Source: Caprella mutica (lineage: Eukaryota > Arthropoda > Malacostraca > Amphipoda > Caprellidae). Taken from it: a stretch of 64,000 nucleotides of DNA. The notes beneath the pieces were generated by a model, which saw nothing but the letters and a program-made list of their open reading frames with translations, did no database searches and had not been told where the DNA came from. How positions within the stretch are numbered: position 1 is the first letter of the stretch; every line of letters starts with the position of its first letter. Shown piece after piece: positions 22,676 to 34,880 of this stretch. The stretch spans positions 124,001 to 188,000 of the forward strand of contig CANNZV010000336.1 of assembly GCA_947561585.1 (NCBI GenBank), read 5' to 3'. The position numbers and the translations under genes were made by a program.

Positions 22676-23768
22676 GGTCTAGGTCAATTGATTCCCGGTC
22701 AAAAGATCCCCCGTCATTTGATCCCCATACCATTTGATTCCCGGTCAAAAGATCCCATGGTCATTTGATTCCCAGTCATATTTTCCGTTTATACACCTAC
22801 TATTCATTCATAATATGTGAAATATATTAGTTATTTAATATATAATAGAATTATGCACCTTACAGCCTATGCAGTTTTTTAAAGAAAATAAGTAATAATG
22901 GTAAAAACAGCTAACAAGAAATTTAATATTCAACTAACAAATTCAAATAAGTAACAATATTATTATATATGCTATCAAATTTGCATTCCGGCAACAAAAA
23001 ATATTCAATGGTAAAATCAAATGTACCGATATACCCCACAATTATTATAACTAGCACATATGACTAATCAAATAAATCGGGTGCATGTCTCGTAATTATT
23101 TCCCCTGGTCTGGTATAGGAGCTAATTGAGGAGTAACATTTGACTATTTCAACGGTAGTTTTCAGTTAAGCTTCTTTGCCGTAACTATAACAATTATCAT
23201 CATGCAGGTAGGAAATAAAAATAATTTTCATTGTAAAATAACTTAAGTATATTATTTACCATAAAATGATTTTCAATCTATCCCACCTACATAATCATAA
23301 TGTTTGTAATAGTTACGGAGAAAACAGTTAAACAGAAAGTTAGGTATATTCACTTAGCTTGCGAAGTGAATATACCTAACTTTAGCTTTAAAGAGTTGGT
23401 TAATATTTCCTGTCACTTGTAATATGTTTTATGACTAGTTGTAAATGTAAATTATTTGTAAATAAAAATAATTAAATTGTTGCCAAAATTATTTCTAGCT
23501 GTTTGAATTCTGTTGTTGTATTAATTATATAAAAAAATTGTAGATGTCAAACAAGTTTTATTTATTATTTTAATAGTAAATGGCAATTTTTATATATAAA
23601 TAAAAATCGCTAAATATATGAAAAAACAAAAAATATGACCAGGGACCAAATGACCGGGGATCAAATGGTATGGGGATCAAATTACCGGGGATCTAATAAC
23701 CGGGGATCTAATGACCAGGGATCAAATGACCGGGGATCTTTTGGCCGGGGATCAATTGACCGGCCACC
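22676..23768. mobile_element. 1.09-kb non-autonomous DNA element with GATCAAATGACCGGG words
   Basis: Flanked by the direct repeat TACAAATCTG (22666-22675 and 23769-23778). The left end reads GGTCTAGGTCAATTGATT and the right end reads, inverted, GGTGGCCGGTCAATTGATC. Just inside each end are five to nine tandem words of the type GACCGGGGATCAAAT in inverted orientation. The right palindrome arm at about 30430-30450 lacks the element and has one copy of the target, which proves an insertion. The interior is AT-rich and has no coding capacity. Confidence 0.85.
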
Positions 23769-23814
23769 TACAAATCTGTGCTGTGTATTTCTTCTAAAAT
23801 GTAAATATGTATTC

Positions 23815-24822
23815 TCTCACATTTATCTTAAGAAAACAATATTTATCTCCAAAAATAACATATTTATCTTAAGAAAACAATATTTATCTCCAAAAAATAA
23901 CATATTTATTTTAAGAAAACAATATTTATCTCCAAAAATAACATATTTATCTTAAGAAAACAATATTTATCTCCAAAAATAACATATTTATCTTAAGAAA
24001 ACAATATTTATCTCCAAAAATAACATATTTATCTTAAGAAAACAATATTTATCTCCAAAAAATAACATATTTATCTTAAGAAAACAATATTTATCTCCAA
24101 AAATAACATATTTATCTTAAGAAAACAATATTTATCTCCAAAAAATAACATATTTATCTTAAGAAAACAATATTTATCTCCAAAAATAACATATTTATCT
24201 TAAGAAAACAATATTTATCTCCAAAAAATAACATATTTATCTTAAGAAAACAATATTTATCCCCAAAAATAACATATTTATCTTAAGAAAACAATATTTA
24301 TCTCCAAAAAATAACATATTTATCTTAAGAAAACAATATTTATCTCCAAAAATAACATATTTATCTTAAGAAAACCATGTTTATCTTAAGAAAACAATAT
24401 TTTTCTTATAAAACCATATTTATCTTAAGAAAACCATATTTTTCTTAAGAAAACCATATTTTTCTTAAGAAAACCATATTTATCTTAGGAAAACCATATT
24501 TATCTTAAGAAAACCACATTTATCTTAAGAAAACCAAATTTATCTTAAGAAAACCATATTTATCTTAAGAAAACCATATTTATCTTAAGAAAACCATATT
24601 TATCTTAAGAAAACCACATTTATCTTAAGAAAACCATATTTATCTTAAGAAACCCATATTTATCTTAAGAAAACCATATTTATCTTAAGAAACCCATATT
24701 TATCTTAAGAAAACCATATTTATCTTAAGAAAACCATATTTATCTTAAGAAAACCATATTTATCTTAAGAAACCCATATTTATCTTAAGAAAACCATATT
24801 TATCTTAAGAAAACCATATTTT
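23815..24822. repeat. 20-bp satellite, left arm (CTTAAGAAAACCATATTTAT)
   Basis: The first half (to about 24360) is made of 41-42-bp dimers alternating CTTAAGAAAACAATATTTAT and CTCCAAAAATAACATATTTA. The second half is simple 20-bp monomers CTTAAGAAAACCATATTTAT. Each monomer centres on the palindrome CTTAAG. It is the reverse-orientation partner of the array at 27905-30212. Confidence 0.95.
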
Positions 24823-24826
24823 AAAC

Positions 24827-25852
24827 GGTTCTAGGATTCTCGTTCATGGACATTTCGTCCACGGACATCTCGTCCACGGACATTTCGTCATACGGACATT
24901 TCGTCCACGAATTGCTTTATTTTGTATTTTAAAGTGTTTATTTAATATATTTTACATTATTATTCACTATTACATTAATAGGCAAGTGTAAATATACAAT
25001 AATACAATAGTGATTTAAGCCATATATGAATTAACACATAAAAAATCACATTTGCTAAACGGGTTGACTGCATTTTTAGGTTATTTACTTCGTTTATTAT
25101 TTTGCATTAATTAATGAATTATGAGTATCTAAAATTTAGAACTGAAATAACAGGGAACTAACAAGAATAAATATGTGAATACTTAGGAATTAAATTAATT
25201 ACAATAGAGGTAAATAATTATTATTTTTATATATGTATAAGTTCGAATTATGGAACAGTCCAATAACAGGGACGTTTTTCCGTTTAAATAATTAAACGTA
25301 ACACTGGAAAGTACCAATATCTAACTAACTTTTTATATCATTTTTTTAGTAGTATATTTTATACCTGCATATTATTATGTATGTAATTTAGGTAATCACT
25401 GTTAAAAATATTATGCTATAAAATACAAATTGTTGAATCAATAGTGCATCTAATTACCTAATCCGAATACTATTATTGATGATTATTGTAGTTATTGTGA
25501 AATAAACACCACAAAAAATGTCTCCGTTTTCTATGTTTATGTACTGTAATAACATAGAGACATGCCAGGTAATTATTACAGATTTTATAAGACTCGGGTG
25601 CAATATTATATCATTAAAAAGTTTTCATTTTTATTATTTTACTGATGCCGGCCAACAGGATAAAAATATCGCAATAAGAATTTAGGCACAGGCCATACAT
25701 TTCTAATTACCATCAAATAAGGGTGTTAAATACTTTCATATTGCAGAATATATATAAATAATATAATTTATAAAATAAATGCCCACAATAAATATAATAC
25801 AAAATAAAGCAATTCGTGGACGAAATTTCCGTGGACGAAATGTCCGTAAACG
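24827..25852. mobile_element. 1.03-kb non-autonomous DNA element with CGGACATTTCGTCCA words
   Basis: Flanked by the 9-bp direct repeat ATTTTAAAC (24818-24826 and 25853-25861). The left end is GGTTCTAGGATTCTCG, then four tandem words of CGGACATTTCGTCCA type, then CGAATTGCTTTATTTT. The right end mirrors this, with two words. The interior is AT-rich and non-coding. It inserted at the inner edge of the satellite, near the palindrome centre. Confidence 0.85.
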
Positions 25853-25861
25853 ATTTTAAAC

Positions 25862-27320
25862 ACATCGATTTTGGTGGGAATGAATTATCATATATCTTTT
25901 TAATGCTGGAAAAGAGTCTTTAGGTAGTGGGATTTCATGTCCCAAATTTTTGTGAGGAAACGAGCACAAGAACCCACCCCAAGGAGGGGTCTCAAGAGGG
26001 GTGAGTGAGGGTCAAAAAACATGATTTTTTTGGTTGTAAAATGAAAATGTTAGGAAGTGTACTATAAATTTATATCCCATCTAGATTACAGAACAACATG
26101 ATAACTGCATTCAACTTCATCCATAGTGATAAAGTGGATATTTCACTTATTTATATTATATTTTTAGATCTCCTGTATAATGTGTATTTGCCTCTTAAAA
26201 GAGACGAAAAGTCGATGAGTTTTAACGCTACAAGAAAATCAAAAAAAAATTTGGAATCCTTGTGGGATTTCTAACAAATCCATGGAGTGCTTCTTCAATC
26301 TTCACACTGGTTTATTTCTACAACAGTTCGAAACCGAAAATGTAGTTTTATTTGGAAAATTTAGTTAATCATCAAAAAATGCTAATAAAAAAAAAACAGG
26401 GAGGAAATTTGAGAAACTCTATACATGTAGATTTATTTGATAGGTTCTTAGAATTCTAAAACTGTCTTAGTTTCCTTTCTAGCATATACACTCATACACT
26501 TCTCATCTTTGGAAAACTGTAAAATATAAAAAGAAAATTGAAAAACTACATTTTTTTTGCAAACAAAAACCAAAATTTAAAAAGCTACATGAATAAAATG
26601 TTTCTCTTTGCGAATTTAATATGCTTCAAAAAATTTAGAACGATTGTTCCAAAAATAGAAAAGTTTTTTTCAAAAGTGGTTTGACCCCCCTTAAATAATT
26701 CAAATCTACAAGAATGAGATTAGATTAAAACTATAATTACAAATGAATTTAAAGAGAAGTTGCAGATCCAAACAATGGTCTTATGAAAAAGGAGTAATTT
26801 AGAACATTACTGAATAACAGTTAAAATTAAACATGAGTAAAAATAGTTCATATGTCAAACATTTTTGATTATTACTTTTTATTTTTTATATTAATAATGC
26901 ACTAATATAAATGTTCACGCTTTTAAAAATTTTATCATTTTTGCTAAACAAGTTCATCAGATAAAATTACCTCAATAATTGCTATTTCAAACTTTTTAAT
27001 TATCATTACTAACTTCTTTTATCATTAATGTTCTAACAGAAATGTTCACGCTATGAATAATAATATGATTTTTTTCTTACTGATGTCAGAACTAAACAAG
27101 TTTATCAGATAAAAACTAATTCAAAATATTCAGTCGGATTATCCTATAACCAAACTTTTAAATCAAAAACTGTAAGTGAAACTATTAGTAATATAAAAAA
27201 ATATACATAGCGGCTATTGTTTTATTACGGTTTAACTAATATACAAAGATTAAACAGTGAACAAACTCTAATCGCCTCGGTGGCACAGTATCATGAGCAG
27301 TCGCTTCATGTGAGTGAGGG
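25862..27320. other. palindrome centre spacer, non-coding
   Basis: No mirrored partner is evident. Contains short A/T runs and no supported gene. The true symmetry axis should lie here or in the degraded repeat just to the right. Confidence 0.4.
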
Positions 27321-27329
27321 AATCTGGCG

Positions 27330-27765
27330 GATTGGCCGAAAACCAATTAGCCGAAATCAAATTCTCCGAAAACTAATTCACTGAACCCAGATTTGCCGAA
27401 CCGGATTCTCTGAATACGATTTGCCGAAACCCAAATTTATCATAAGCGGATTCTCCGAAGTGAGGATTTGCCTAAAGACTAATTTGCCGAAAAACTTATT
27501 TAAAACAAAATTTAAAATAAAACTAAATTTACACTGAATGGTCCTTTAATTATTCTATCTCTTTGATAATTTGTTTCGGTAAATCAGTTCTCGGTAAATT
27601 TGGTTTCGGCCATTTCGTTTTCGGAAAATCAATTGAAAACTGATTCACCGAAACAAATAATCCGAATACGTGTTTCCCGAATCCCAAATTATCCGAAAAC
27701 GGATTTTTCGAAAGAAGGATTTGCCGAAAGACAAAGTTTCCATATGACGAATTTATCGAAAATCA
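27330..27765. repeat. degenerate element(s) with TTTGCCGAAA words
   Basis: About ten words of the type ATTTGCCGAAAAC run in one direction (27330-27500), then inverted versions (TTTCGGTAAAT, 27570-27625), then forward again (27630-27765). This looks like one element with inverted subterminal words plus a fragment of a second. No target duplication was identified. Confidence 0.6.
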
Positions 27766-27904
27766 AATTTAATGTATTTAAAAAGAACATTCTGTTGGAC
27801 TTTGTTGCTCTAATCATTATATCTTATTCATTAAAAAAAGCACATTTCTTATATAAATTTTACATTGATGCAGAATTGGACATTGCGCTGCATACCGGAG
27901 GTTT

Positions 27905-30212
27905 TCTTAAGATGAACACGGTTTTCTTAAGATAAACACGGTTTTCTTAAGATAAACACGGTTTTCTTAAGATAAACACGGTTTTCTTAAGATAAACACG
28001 GTTTTCTTAAGATAAACACGGTTTTCTTAAGATAAACACGGTTTTCTTAAGATAAACACTGTTTTCTTAAGATAAACACGGTTTTCTTAAGATAAACACG
28101 GTTTTCTTAAGATAAACACGGTTTTCTTAAGATAAACACGGTTTTCTTAAGATAAATATGGTTTTCTTAAAATAAACACGGTTTTCTTAAGATAAACACG
28201 GTTTTCTTAAGATAAACACGGTTTTCTTAAGATAAATATGGTTTTCTTAAGATAAATATGGTTTTCTTATGATAAATATGGTTTTCTTAAGATAAACACG
28301 GTTTTATTAAGATAAATATGGTTTTCTTAAGATAAATATGGTTTTCTTAAGATAAACACGGTTTTCTTAAGATAAATATGGTTTTCTTAAGATGAATATG
28401 GTTTTCTTAAAATAAACAAGGTTTTCTTAAGATAAACACGGTTTTCTTAAGATAAATATGGTTTTCTTAAAATAAACACGGTTTTCTTAAGATAAACACG
28501 GTTTTCTTAAGATAAATATGGTTTTCTTAAGATAAATATGGTTTTCTTAAGATAAACACGGTTTTCTTAAGATAAATATGGTTTTCTTAAGATAAACACG
28601 GTTTTCTTAAGATAAACACGGTTTTCTTAAGATAAATATGATTTTCTTAAGATAAACACGGTTTTCTTAAGATAAATATGGTTTTCTTAAGATAAACACG
28701 GTTTTCTTAAGATAAATATGGTTTTCTTAAGATAAACACGGTTTTCTTAAGATACAATATGGTTTTCTTAAGATAAATATGGTTTTCTTAAGATAAACAC
28801 GGTTTTCTTAAGATAAATATGGTTTTCTTAAGATAAACACGGTTTTCTTATGATAAATATGGTTTTCTTAAGATAAATATGGTTTTCTTAAGATAAATAT
28901 GGTTTTCTTAAGATATATATGATTTTCTTAAGATATATATGATTTTCTTAAGATAAATATGGTTTTCTTAAGATAAATATGGTTTTCTTAAGATAAATAT
29001 GGTTTTCTTAAGATAAATATGGTTTTCTTAAGATAAATATGGTTTTCTTAAGATAAATATGGTTTTCTTAAGATAAATATGGTTTTCTTAAGATAAATAT
29101 GGTTTTCTTAAGATATATATGATTTTCTTAAGATATATATGATTTTCTTAAGATAAATATGGTTTTCTTAAGATAAATATGGTTTTCTTAAGATAAATAA
29201 GGTTTTCTTAAGATATATATGATTTTCTTAAGATAAATATGGTTTTCTTAAGATAAATATGGGTTTCTTAAGATAAATATGGTTTTCTTAAGATAAATAT
29301 GGTTTTCTTAAGATAAATATGGTTTCCTTAAGATAAATATGGTTTCTTAAGATATATATGATTTTCTTAAGATAAATAAGGTTTTCTTAAGATAAACACG
29401 GTTTTCTGAAGACAAATATGGTTTTCTTAAGATAAACACGGTTTTCTTAAGATAAATATGGTTTTCTTAAGATAAATATGGTTTTCTTAAGATAAATATA
29501 GTTTTCTTAAGATATATATGATTTTCTTAAGATATATATGATTTTCTTAAGATAAATATGGTTATCTTAAGATAAATATGGTTTTCTTAAGATAAATATG
29601 GTTTTCTTAAGATAAATATGGTTTTCTTAAGATATATATGATTTTCTTAAGATATATATGATTTTCTTAAGATAAATATGGTTTTCTTAAGATAAATATG
29701 GTTTTCTTAAGATAAATGTGGTTTTCTTAAGATAAATATGGTTTTCTTAAGATAAATATGGTTTTCTTAAGATAAATATGTTTTTCTTAAGATATATATG
29801 ATTTTCTTAAGATAAATATGGTTTTCTTAAGATAAACACGGGTTTCTTAAGATAAATATGGTTTTCATAAGATAAACACGGTTTTCTTAAGATAAATATG
29901 GTTTTCTTAAGATAAATATGGTTTTCTTAAGATAAATATGGTTTTCTTAAGATATATATGATTTTTTTAAGATATATATGATTTTCTTAAGATATATATG
30001 ATTTTCTGAAGATATATATGATTTTCTTAAGATAAATATGGTTTTCTTAATATAAATATGGTTTTCTTAAGATATATATGATTTTTTAAGATATATATGA
30101 TTTTCTTAAGATAAATATGGTTTTCTTAAGATAAATATGGTTTTCTTAAGATAATTATGGTTTTCTTAAGATAAATATGGTTTTCTTAAGATAAATATGA
30201 TTTTCTTAAGAT
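27905..30212. repeat. 20-bp satellite, right arm (GTTTTCTTAAGATAAATATG)
   Basis: About 115 copies in the opposite orientation to the left array. Three main monomer variants (ending AAACACG, AAATATG, TATATATGA) occur in patches and short higher-order runs: AAACACG dominates the first 300 bp, mixed blocks follow, and TATATATGA pairs recur in the last kilobase. Confidence 0.95.
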
Positions 30213-30828
30213 CAGCGAGCTGAACATAGCAGTGTGAACAGCCAAGCGACTCAGCATAGGAATACTAAACAACATTAATGGTACACCGCGCCACTCCGCT
30301 AGTAGTGTGCCCGTACCTAATAGAAATTCGGCTTGGTTATTTACTCAGTCTCTGAGTATTATAAATGCATTGGTTGTACAAATACTTTAGCATTTCAGAG
30401 AATACATATTTACATTTTAGAAGATATTTACAGCACAGATTTGAATTTTCCGAAGCAAAACAGTGCTTAACATGAATAATTCCACCCTCAAACTTATTCG
30501 AAGGTTTTCTCCGATCCGAAGAGAAAAAGATTTATTTTGTGGTACAAATCGCATTAGAGGCACAGAATAGATCTTACTCTTTGGGTGAAGAATAAACTGG
30601 GAATTTGAAGGGAATCATATGGGGATACTCTGGGAATCCCTGGGAATATCGATAAAGGATGTTTGATTTTTTTTATTATTATACAGTATGGGCCACAAAA
30701 ATGTTACGGCTTTTCAAATACTTGTAAATCGGTATCCAATAGACGAAAAAAACTGTGTGTTGGTCTTTTTTTCTCCGCCTCTTATTGTACTATTACCAGG
30801 TAAGAAGGTTATTCTTAGAGCTAGCTCT
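30213..30828. other. right palindrome arm, non-coding
   Basis: 30213-30385 is a less AT-rich stretch absent from the left arm, so it is probably an insertion. 30385-30670 mirrors 22440-22690 and 23770-23820, including the empty target site of the 22676 element. From 30688, TACAGTATGGGCCACAAA resembles the terminus-like motif at 10239. Confidence 0.5.
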
Positions 30829-31764
30829 NNNNNNNNNNNNNNNNNNNNNNNNNNNNNNNNNNNNNNNNNNNNNNNNNNNNNNNNNNNNNNNNNNNNNNNN
30901 NNNNNNNNNNNNNNNNNNNNNNNNNNNNNNNNNNNNNNNNNNNNNNNNNNNNNNNNNNNNNNNNNNNNNNNNNNNNNNNNNNNNNNNNNNNNNNNNNNNN
31001 NNNNNNNNNNNNNNNNNNNNNNNNNNNNNNNNNNNNNNNNNNNNNNNNNNNNNNNNNNNNNNNNNNNNNNNNNNNNNNNNNNNNNNNNNNNNNNNNNNNN
31101 NNNNNNNNNNNNNNNNNNNNNNNNNNNNNNNNNNNNNNNNNNNNNNNNNNNNNNNNNNNNNNNNNNNNNNNNNNNNNNNNNNNNNNNNNNNNNNNNNNNN
31201 NNNNNNNNNNNNNNNNNNNNNNNNNNNNNNNNNNNNNNNNNNNNNNNNNNNNNNNNNNNNNNNNNNNNNNNNNNNNNNNNNNNNNNNNNNNNNNNNNNNN
31301 NNNNNNNNNNNNNNNNNNNNNNNNNNNNNNNNNNNNNNNNNNNNNNNNNNNNNNNNNNNNNNNNNNNNNNNNNNNNNNNNNNNNNNNNNNNNNNNNNNNN
31401 NNNNNNNNNNNNNNNNNNNNNNNNNNNNNNNNNNNNNNNNNNNNNNNNNNNNNNNNNNNNNNNNNNNNNNNNNNNNNNNNNNNNNNNNNNNNNNNNNNNN
31501 NNNNNNNNNNNNNNNNNNNNNNNNNNNNNNNNNNNNNNNNNNNNNNNNNNNNNNNNNNNNNNNNNNNNNNNNNNNNNNNNNNNNNNNNNNNNNNNNNNNN
31601 NNNNNNNNNNNNNNNNNNNNNNNNNNNNNNNNNNNNNNNNNNNNNNNNNNNNNNNNNNNNNNNNNNNNNNNNNNNNNNNNNNNNNNNNNNNNNNNNNNNN
31701 NNNNNNNNNNNNNNNNNNNNNNNNNNNNNNNNNNNNNNNNNNNNNNNNNNNNNNNNNNNNNNNN
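30829..31764. other. assembly gap (936 N)
   Basis: A run of N. It corresponds to the 3' flank of SGR-B and pairs with about 21010-22440 on the left arm. Open frames spanning it are artefacts. Confidence 1.
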
Positions 31765-31964
31765 CGATGAAAAGCATGAAACTTTCTATTATTTTATAAC
31801 ACTGATAATTGACTATCAATTTTATGCAATTTGTTGCCAGCAGTAAGTATTCTTTATATCAGTTTCATCAAAATCCACACATTACTACCTAATTAAGACA
31901 AGTTATGGGATATTATTTTTAATTGCCATTTTTCCTCCAAATCCTCTTATTTACCCCTTCCCTA

Positions 31965-33646
31965 TCATCCCCTAAAGCCGCCTGCTGTTTCTCCCATGTA
32001 CATATTTCCCCTTGCTCTTCTTGTTCTTTCTCCTCTTATGCCTCCACTCACTCTTCCCCTTATTCTTTTTCCCCTCCCTCCTCTCCCTCCTCTTGGGACT
32101 CCTCTTTCTCCTCCTCCATATACAGGAAACTCAATATCTCCCATCAGTTTTTCCGGATCATCTTCGCTTTCTTGGTCTGTCTCCAAGTCTCCGGATTCCC
32201 TCATCATATCTGTATCTGTTATGGAATGTTAATTAAAAGTTATTGAACAAATCTTTGTATTTAATTTATATATGATATGCATTGAACACAAGTTGTAGAG
32301 TAACAACAAGAAAGCCATTCTCTTTTATTATATAAATAGAAGTATCAGATGAATACTAAACAAGATCTACTATTACTCAAAGTTGAAGTTAAACTCTAGA
32401 GGGATCGTGCGCTCAAGATTATATTTTTCCATTCTGCATCGTAAAATAATTATATTTAATACATGCACAACATAGAATGAGGAATCTTTTTAACCATTGA
32501 AAAATTAACATTTACTTCATAGAAAACGAGATGTGGAAGAAAATGAGTTATTTATGGGGGATCTCATTAGTCAATTTCTGCCCTACATTAATGATATGGT
32601 TATCACTGGATACTGAAAGGTTTGGGAAACAATATACACTGAGAAAAATAAACAACTAAAACTAATGCACCCAGCAGTTTCGAGTTTACCCGATAGGTTT
32701 TTTTCTATAAAGCCAGTCACTTAAGTGCACAAAATTATACCTTCTAGGTATAGAATCCAAAGTCCATTTTTTCAAATTTTTACTCTGGAATTTGAATAAA
32801 AATCATTTTACTCTTTTGGCTCTCCTGAAAGGTAGACTTTCTTCTTCAAACTGCATGTCCTCCGTTAATTTGTGACGTAGGGTCAAAACACAAAATTGCC
32901 GAAAAAAATTTGTTTGGTTCTTTCTTTTCCCAGAGAAGAAATTATGGAACAGAGCGCTATTTACTTTTATAGCCCAAGTTTTTCCAAATCCAATGATACT
33001 CATATCATTAATGTGGGTCAAAAATTGAATTTTTTTTCTACCAATATCTCATTTTCTATGAGGTAAATGTGATTTTCATCATGAACAAAACTAATGTTGT
33101 TTTATTCGATGTTCTATATGTATATCAAGTTTGAATGTTCTACTATACGTTTTACGAAAAACGAAAACTTTATGGGGTACGATCCCCTTGAGCTGTCATC
33201 GATAAACAAAAATTAAGTAAATTACTGACCAGTAGCTCACTAATAGTTATAATATTTTAATATACTTCTCTCACCTCTTTCTTTCGCTTTCATCACGCAG
33301 TTCATTTTTCATCATCCGATCGTCCGCCATTACCTGCACCAGAAAAAATTATACTCATAAATGAAGATCATTTAACCTAAATCGATATAAATTATTTTTG
33401 GACTAAATTCAGAAATATTAATTTGGATTATATCTAAGTAATTTAATATAATTGTCAGCTTCATTTGTAAACCTATTCTCTAAGAGGAAAAGCAGTTACT
33501 TTTCAACGTTTCTCTATTCGATGGAAGTCTAATTTCCACAAACAAAACAAGGCTAATAAGATTTTTCCCTGTGTCCACTACTACGTTATCCTCACCATCG
33601 CAAGTACACCCAGCACCATCAAAGATATCACCAACATTACCCTCAT
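31965..33646 (-). pseudogene. SGR-B: secreted glycine-rich peptide gene, probably frameshifted
   Basis: Exons on the minus strand: 33596-33646 (signal peptide, one Met-to-Ile change against SGR-A), 33275-33333 and 31965-32215. Exon 3 encodes [20 protein letters not shown], then a long Arg/Gly-rich tail of about 50 residues (PRGGRGGRGKRIRGRVSGGI and so on) ending GGFRG and TGA. Exon 2 is 59 bp instead of 55 because an AAAG is repeated just before the donor. With the usual donor this breaks the frame into exon 3. A cryptic donor (CTGC|GTGATG) inside exon 2 would restore phase 1, so the gene may survive with a shorter spacer. Exon 2 also starts with Val instead of Gly. Confidence 0.7.
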
Positions 33647-33709
33647 CTTGTTAATATCTTCTACCAGACGTACGAAAACAGAATGTCACGCTACAGCTCA
33701 GGTTTGGAA

Positions 33710-33744
33710 GTGACTATTTGCAATGCATTTCCCTGACTCTTATA
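33710..33744 (-). promoter_or_regulatory. core promoter of SGR-B
   Basis: TATAAGAG at 33737-33744 (minus), followed about 30 bp on by the family AGTCACTT start-site-like motif. Confidence 0.6.
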
Positions 33745-33759
33745 CCAACTGTGAATAGG

Positions 33760-34880
33760 TAATTTACTCGATAATTACATATTTGATAGCGATTTGGCAT
33801 TGCAATTATTGTGATCTGGTTCATTTAAAATTGCCCTATTTTTATAAATAGGTTAACAACCGAATTCTGCGTAGTTGATTGTAGTTCAATGCACTAAACT
33901 TTATATGTTCTTTTCACCAGCGAACAAAAATAGACGAAAAATAAATTAGTTGTTTTTGTGTGAACCTAAAAATTTGTAATAAATCATGAACCATTTAAAA
34001 ACATTTAAATACACTATATTAAAATTATAGTAATCTATTTCAAGTTCTTGATATTATGGTAATTAAACAAAAGATTTTAATTTCATTCGAATTCAATTGA
34101 TAAATAATATGGGATTAGAAACCGCATTAATGTGAAATTAAAAGCTATGAAATTTACCAAAACTTTTTCTGCATCTTGTTTAGAATTTTTCAATCTTACT
34201 ACATCTTGCATATGGGCTTGAACTCGTTAATAATTATGTAATATGCTCAATGCTCATATAGTGTATTCAAGTTAGGGTTCAACCCGGACATAATTTGAAA
34301 AAAGACAAGTTTGATATCATTAAAAGCACAATTTCAAGTACTTCAACCATTTCAAAATCCACCGAAATCGTGTTTGGGGCAAAAATAAAATTATTTCAAT
34401 TTGAATCAGAGACACTTGGAAGGTCTTTGAAGGATTTTTTTAAGAAATTTGAAAGTTCAACAAAATTTCTAACTTGCCTTAATAACTCCTGATCCATTTG
34501 TAATTAATACTGATTTTTACGTTATATTATTAATATTGAATTAAATTTCTTATTTTCAAAATATAAAATGCCGAAATTTTATAGAGGGATCAGAAAATGT
34601 GAAAATGGTGTAATTTAGGCTAAAAATGTCATCTTTCGTTATTTTTTGATCAGTAATTTGTTTAATTAATTCATGTAGATGTGTTTTATTTCTAGGAATA
34701 GTATAATGAGGTAGTAATGCTAAAAGATGAATGAACGCTTAATTTGTAAAGAACAGAAGGAAGAATTCCCTGTTACTGTTGGAACAAAATCCAAGGAAAC
34801 CTTACTAATGTTTGCAAAGATTCGCAAAGAAGCCGAAATAGAGAATGCCCTCAAAAATTTCCGAAATAGTTACTGAGCAG
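33760..34880. other. right arm outer flank, then non-coding
   Basis: To about 34530 this is the reverse of 17780-18500. Beyond that the homology stops in AT-rich DNA. The frame at 34295-34492 is a shadow in conserved non-coding flank. Confidence 0.45.

Larger units (their letters stand above)
17780..34530. repeat. large imperfect palindrome (inverted duplication)
   Basis: Sequence from about 17780 rightwards matches the reverse complement from about 34530 leftwards. Paired landmarks: 17820 with 34480; gene start 18646 with 33646; exon 2 at 18985 with 33333; exon 3 at 20405 with 32215; 3' flank 20930-21010 with 31765-31850; 22440-22690 with 30430-30670; satellite arrays 23815-24822 with 27905-30212. 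The centre is near 26 kb. Differences between arms include transposon insertions (22676-23768 left only), array length and the 936-bp gap in the right arm. Gene copies in the two arms have diverged, so the duplication is not very recent. Confidence 0.85.

Noticed and set aside
22565..22768. 67-residue plus-strand frame crossing the left end of the 22676 element
   Set aside because: Half of it is transposon end words, and the empty site in the other arm shows that the frame did not exist before the insertion.
23635..23955. 106-residue frame with DQMTGDQM and ISKNNIFILRKQ text
   Set aside because: It is read from the end words of the 22676 element and the satellite next to it.
23815..30212. 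CRISPR-like array
   Set aside because: The 20-bp units are contiguous with no unique spacers, and the context is eukaryotic; it is a satellite.
30688..31846. Three long open frames of 330-363 residues around 30.7-31.8 kb
   Set aside because: They consist almost wholly of the 936-bp run of N; there is no coding evidence.
31923..32246. Plus-strand frames of 74-107 residues opposite SGR-B
   Set aside because: Antisense shadows of the SGR-B third exon, which aligns with the other family members.
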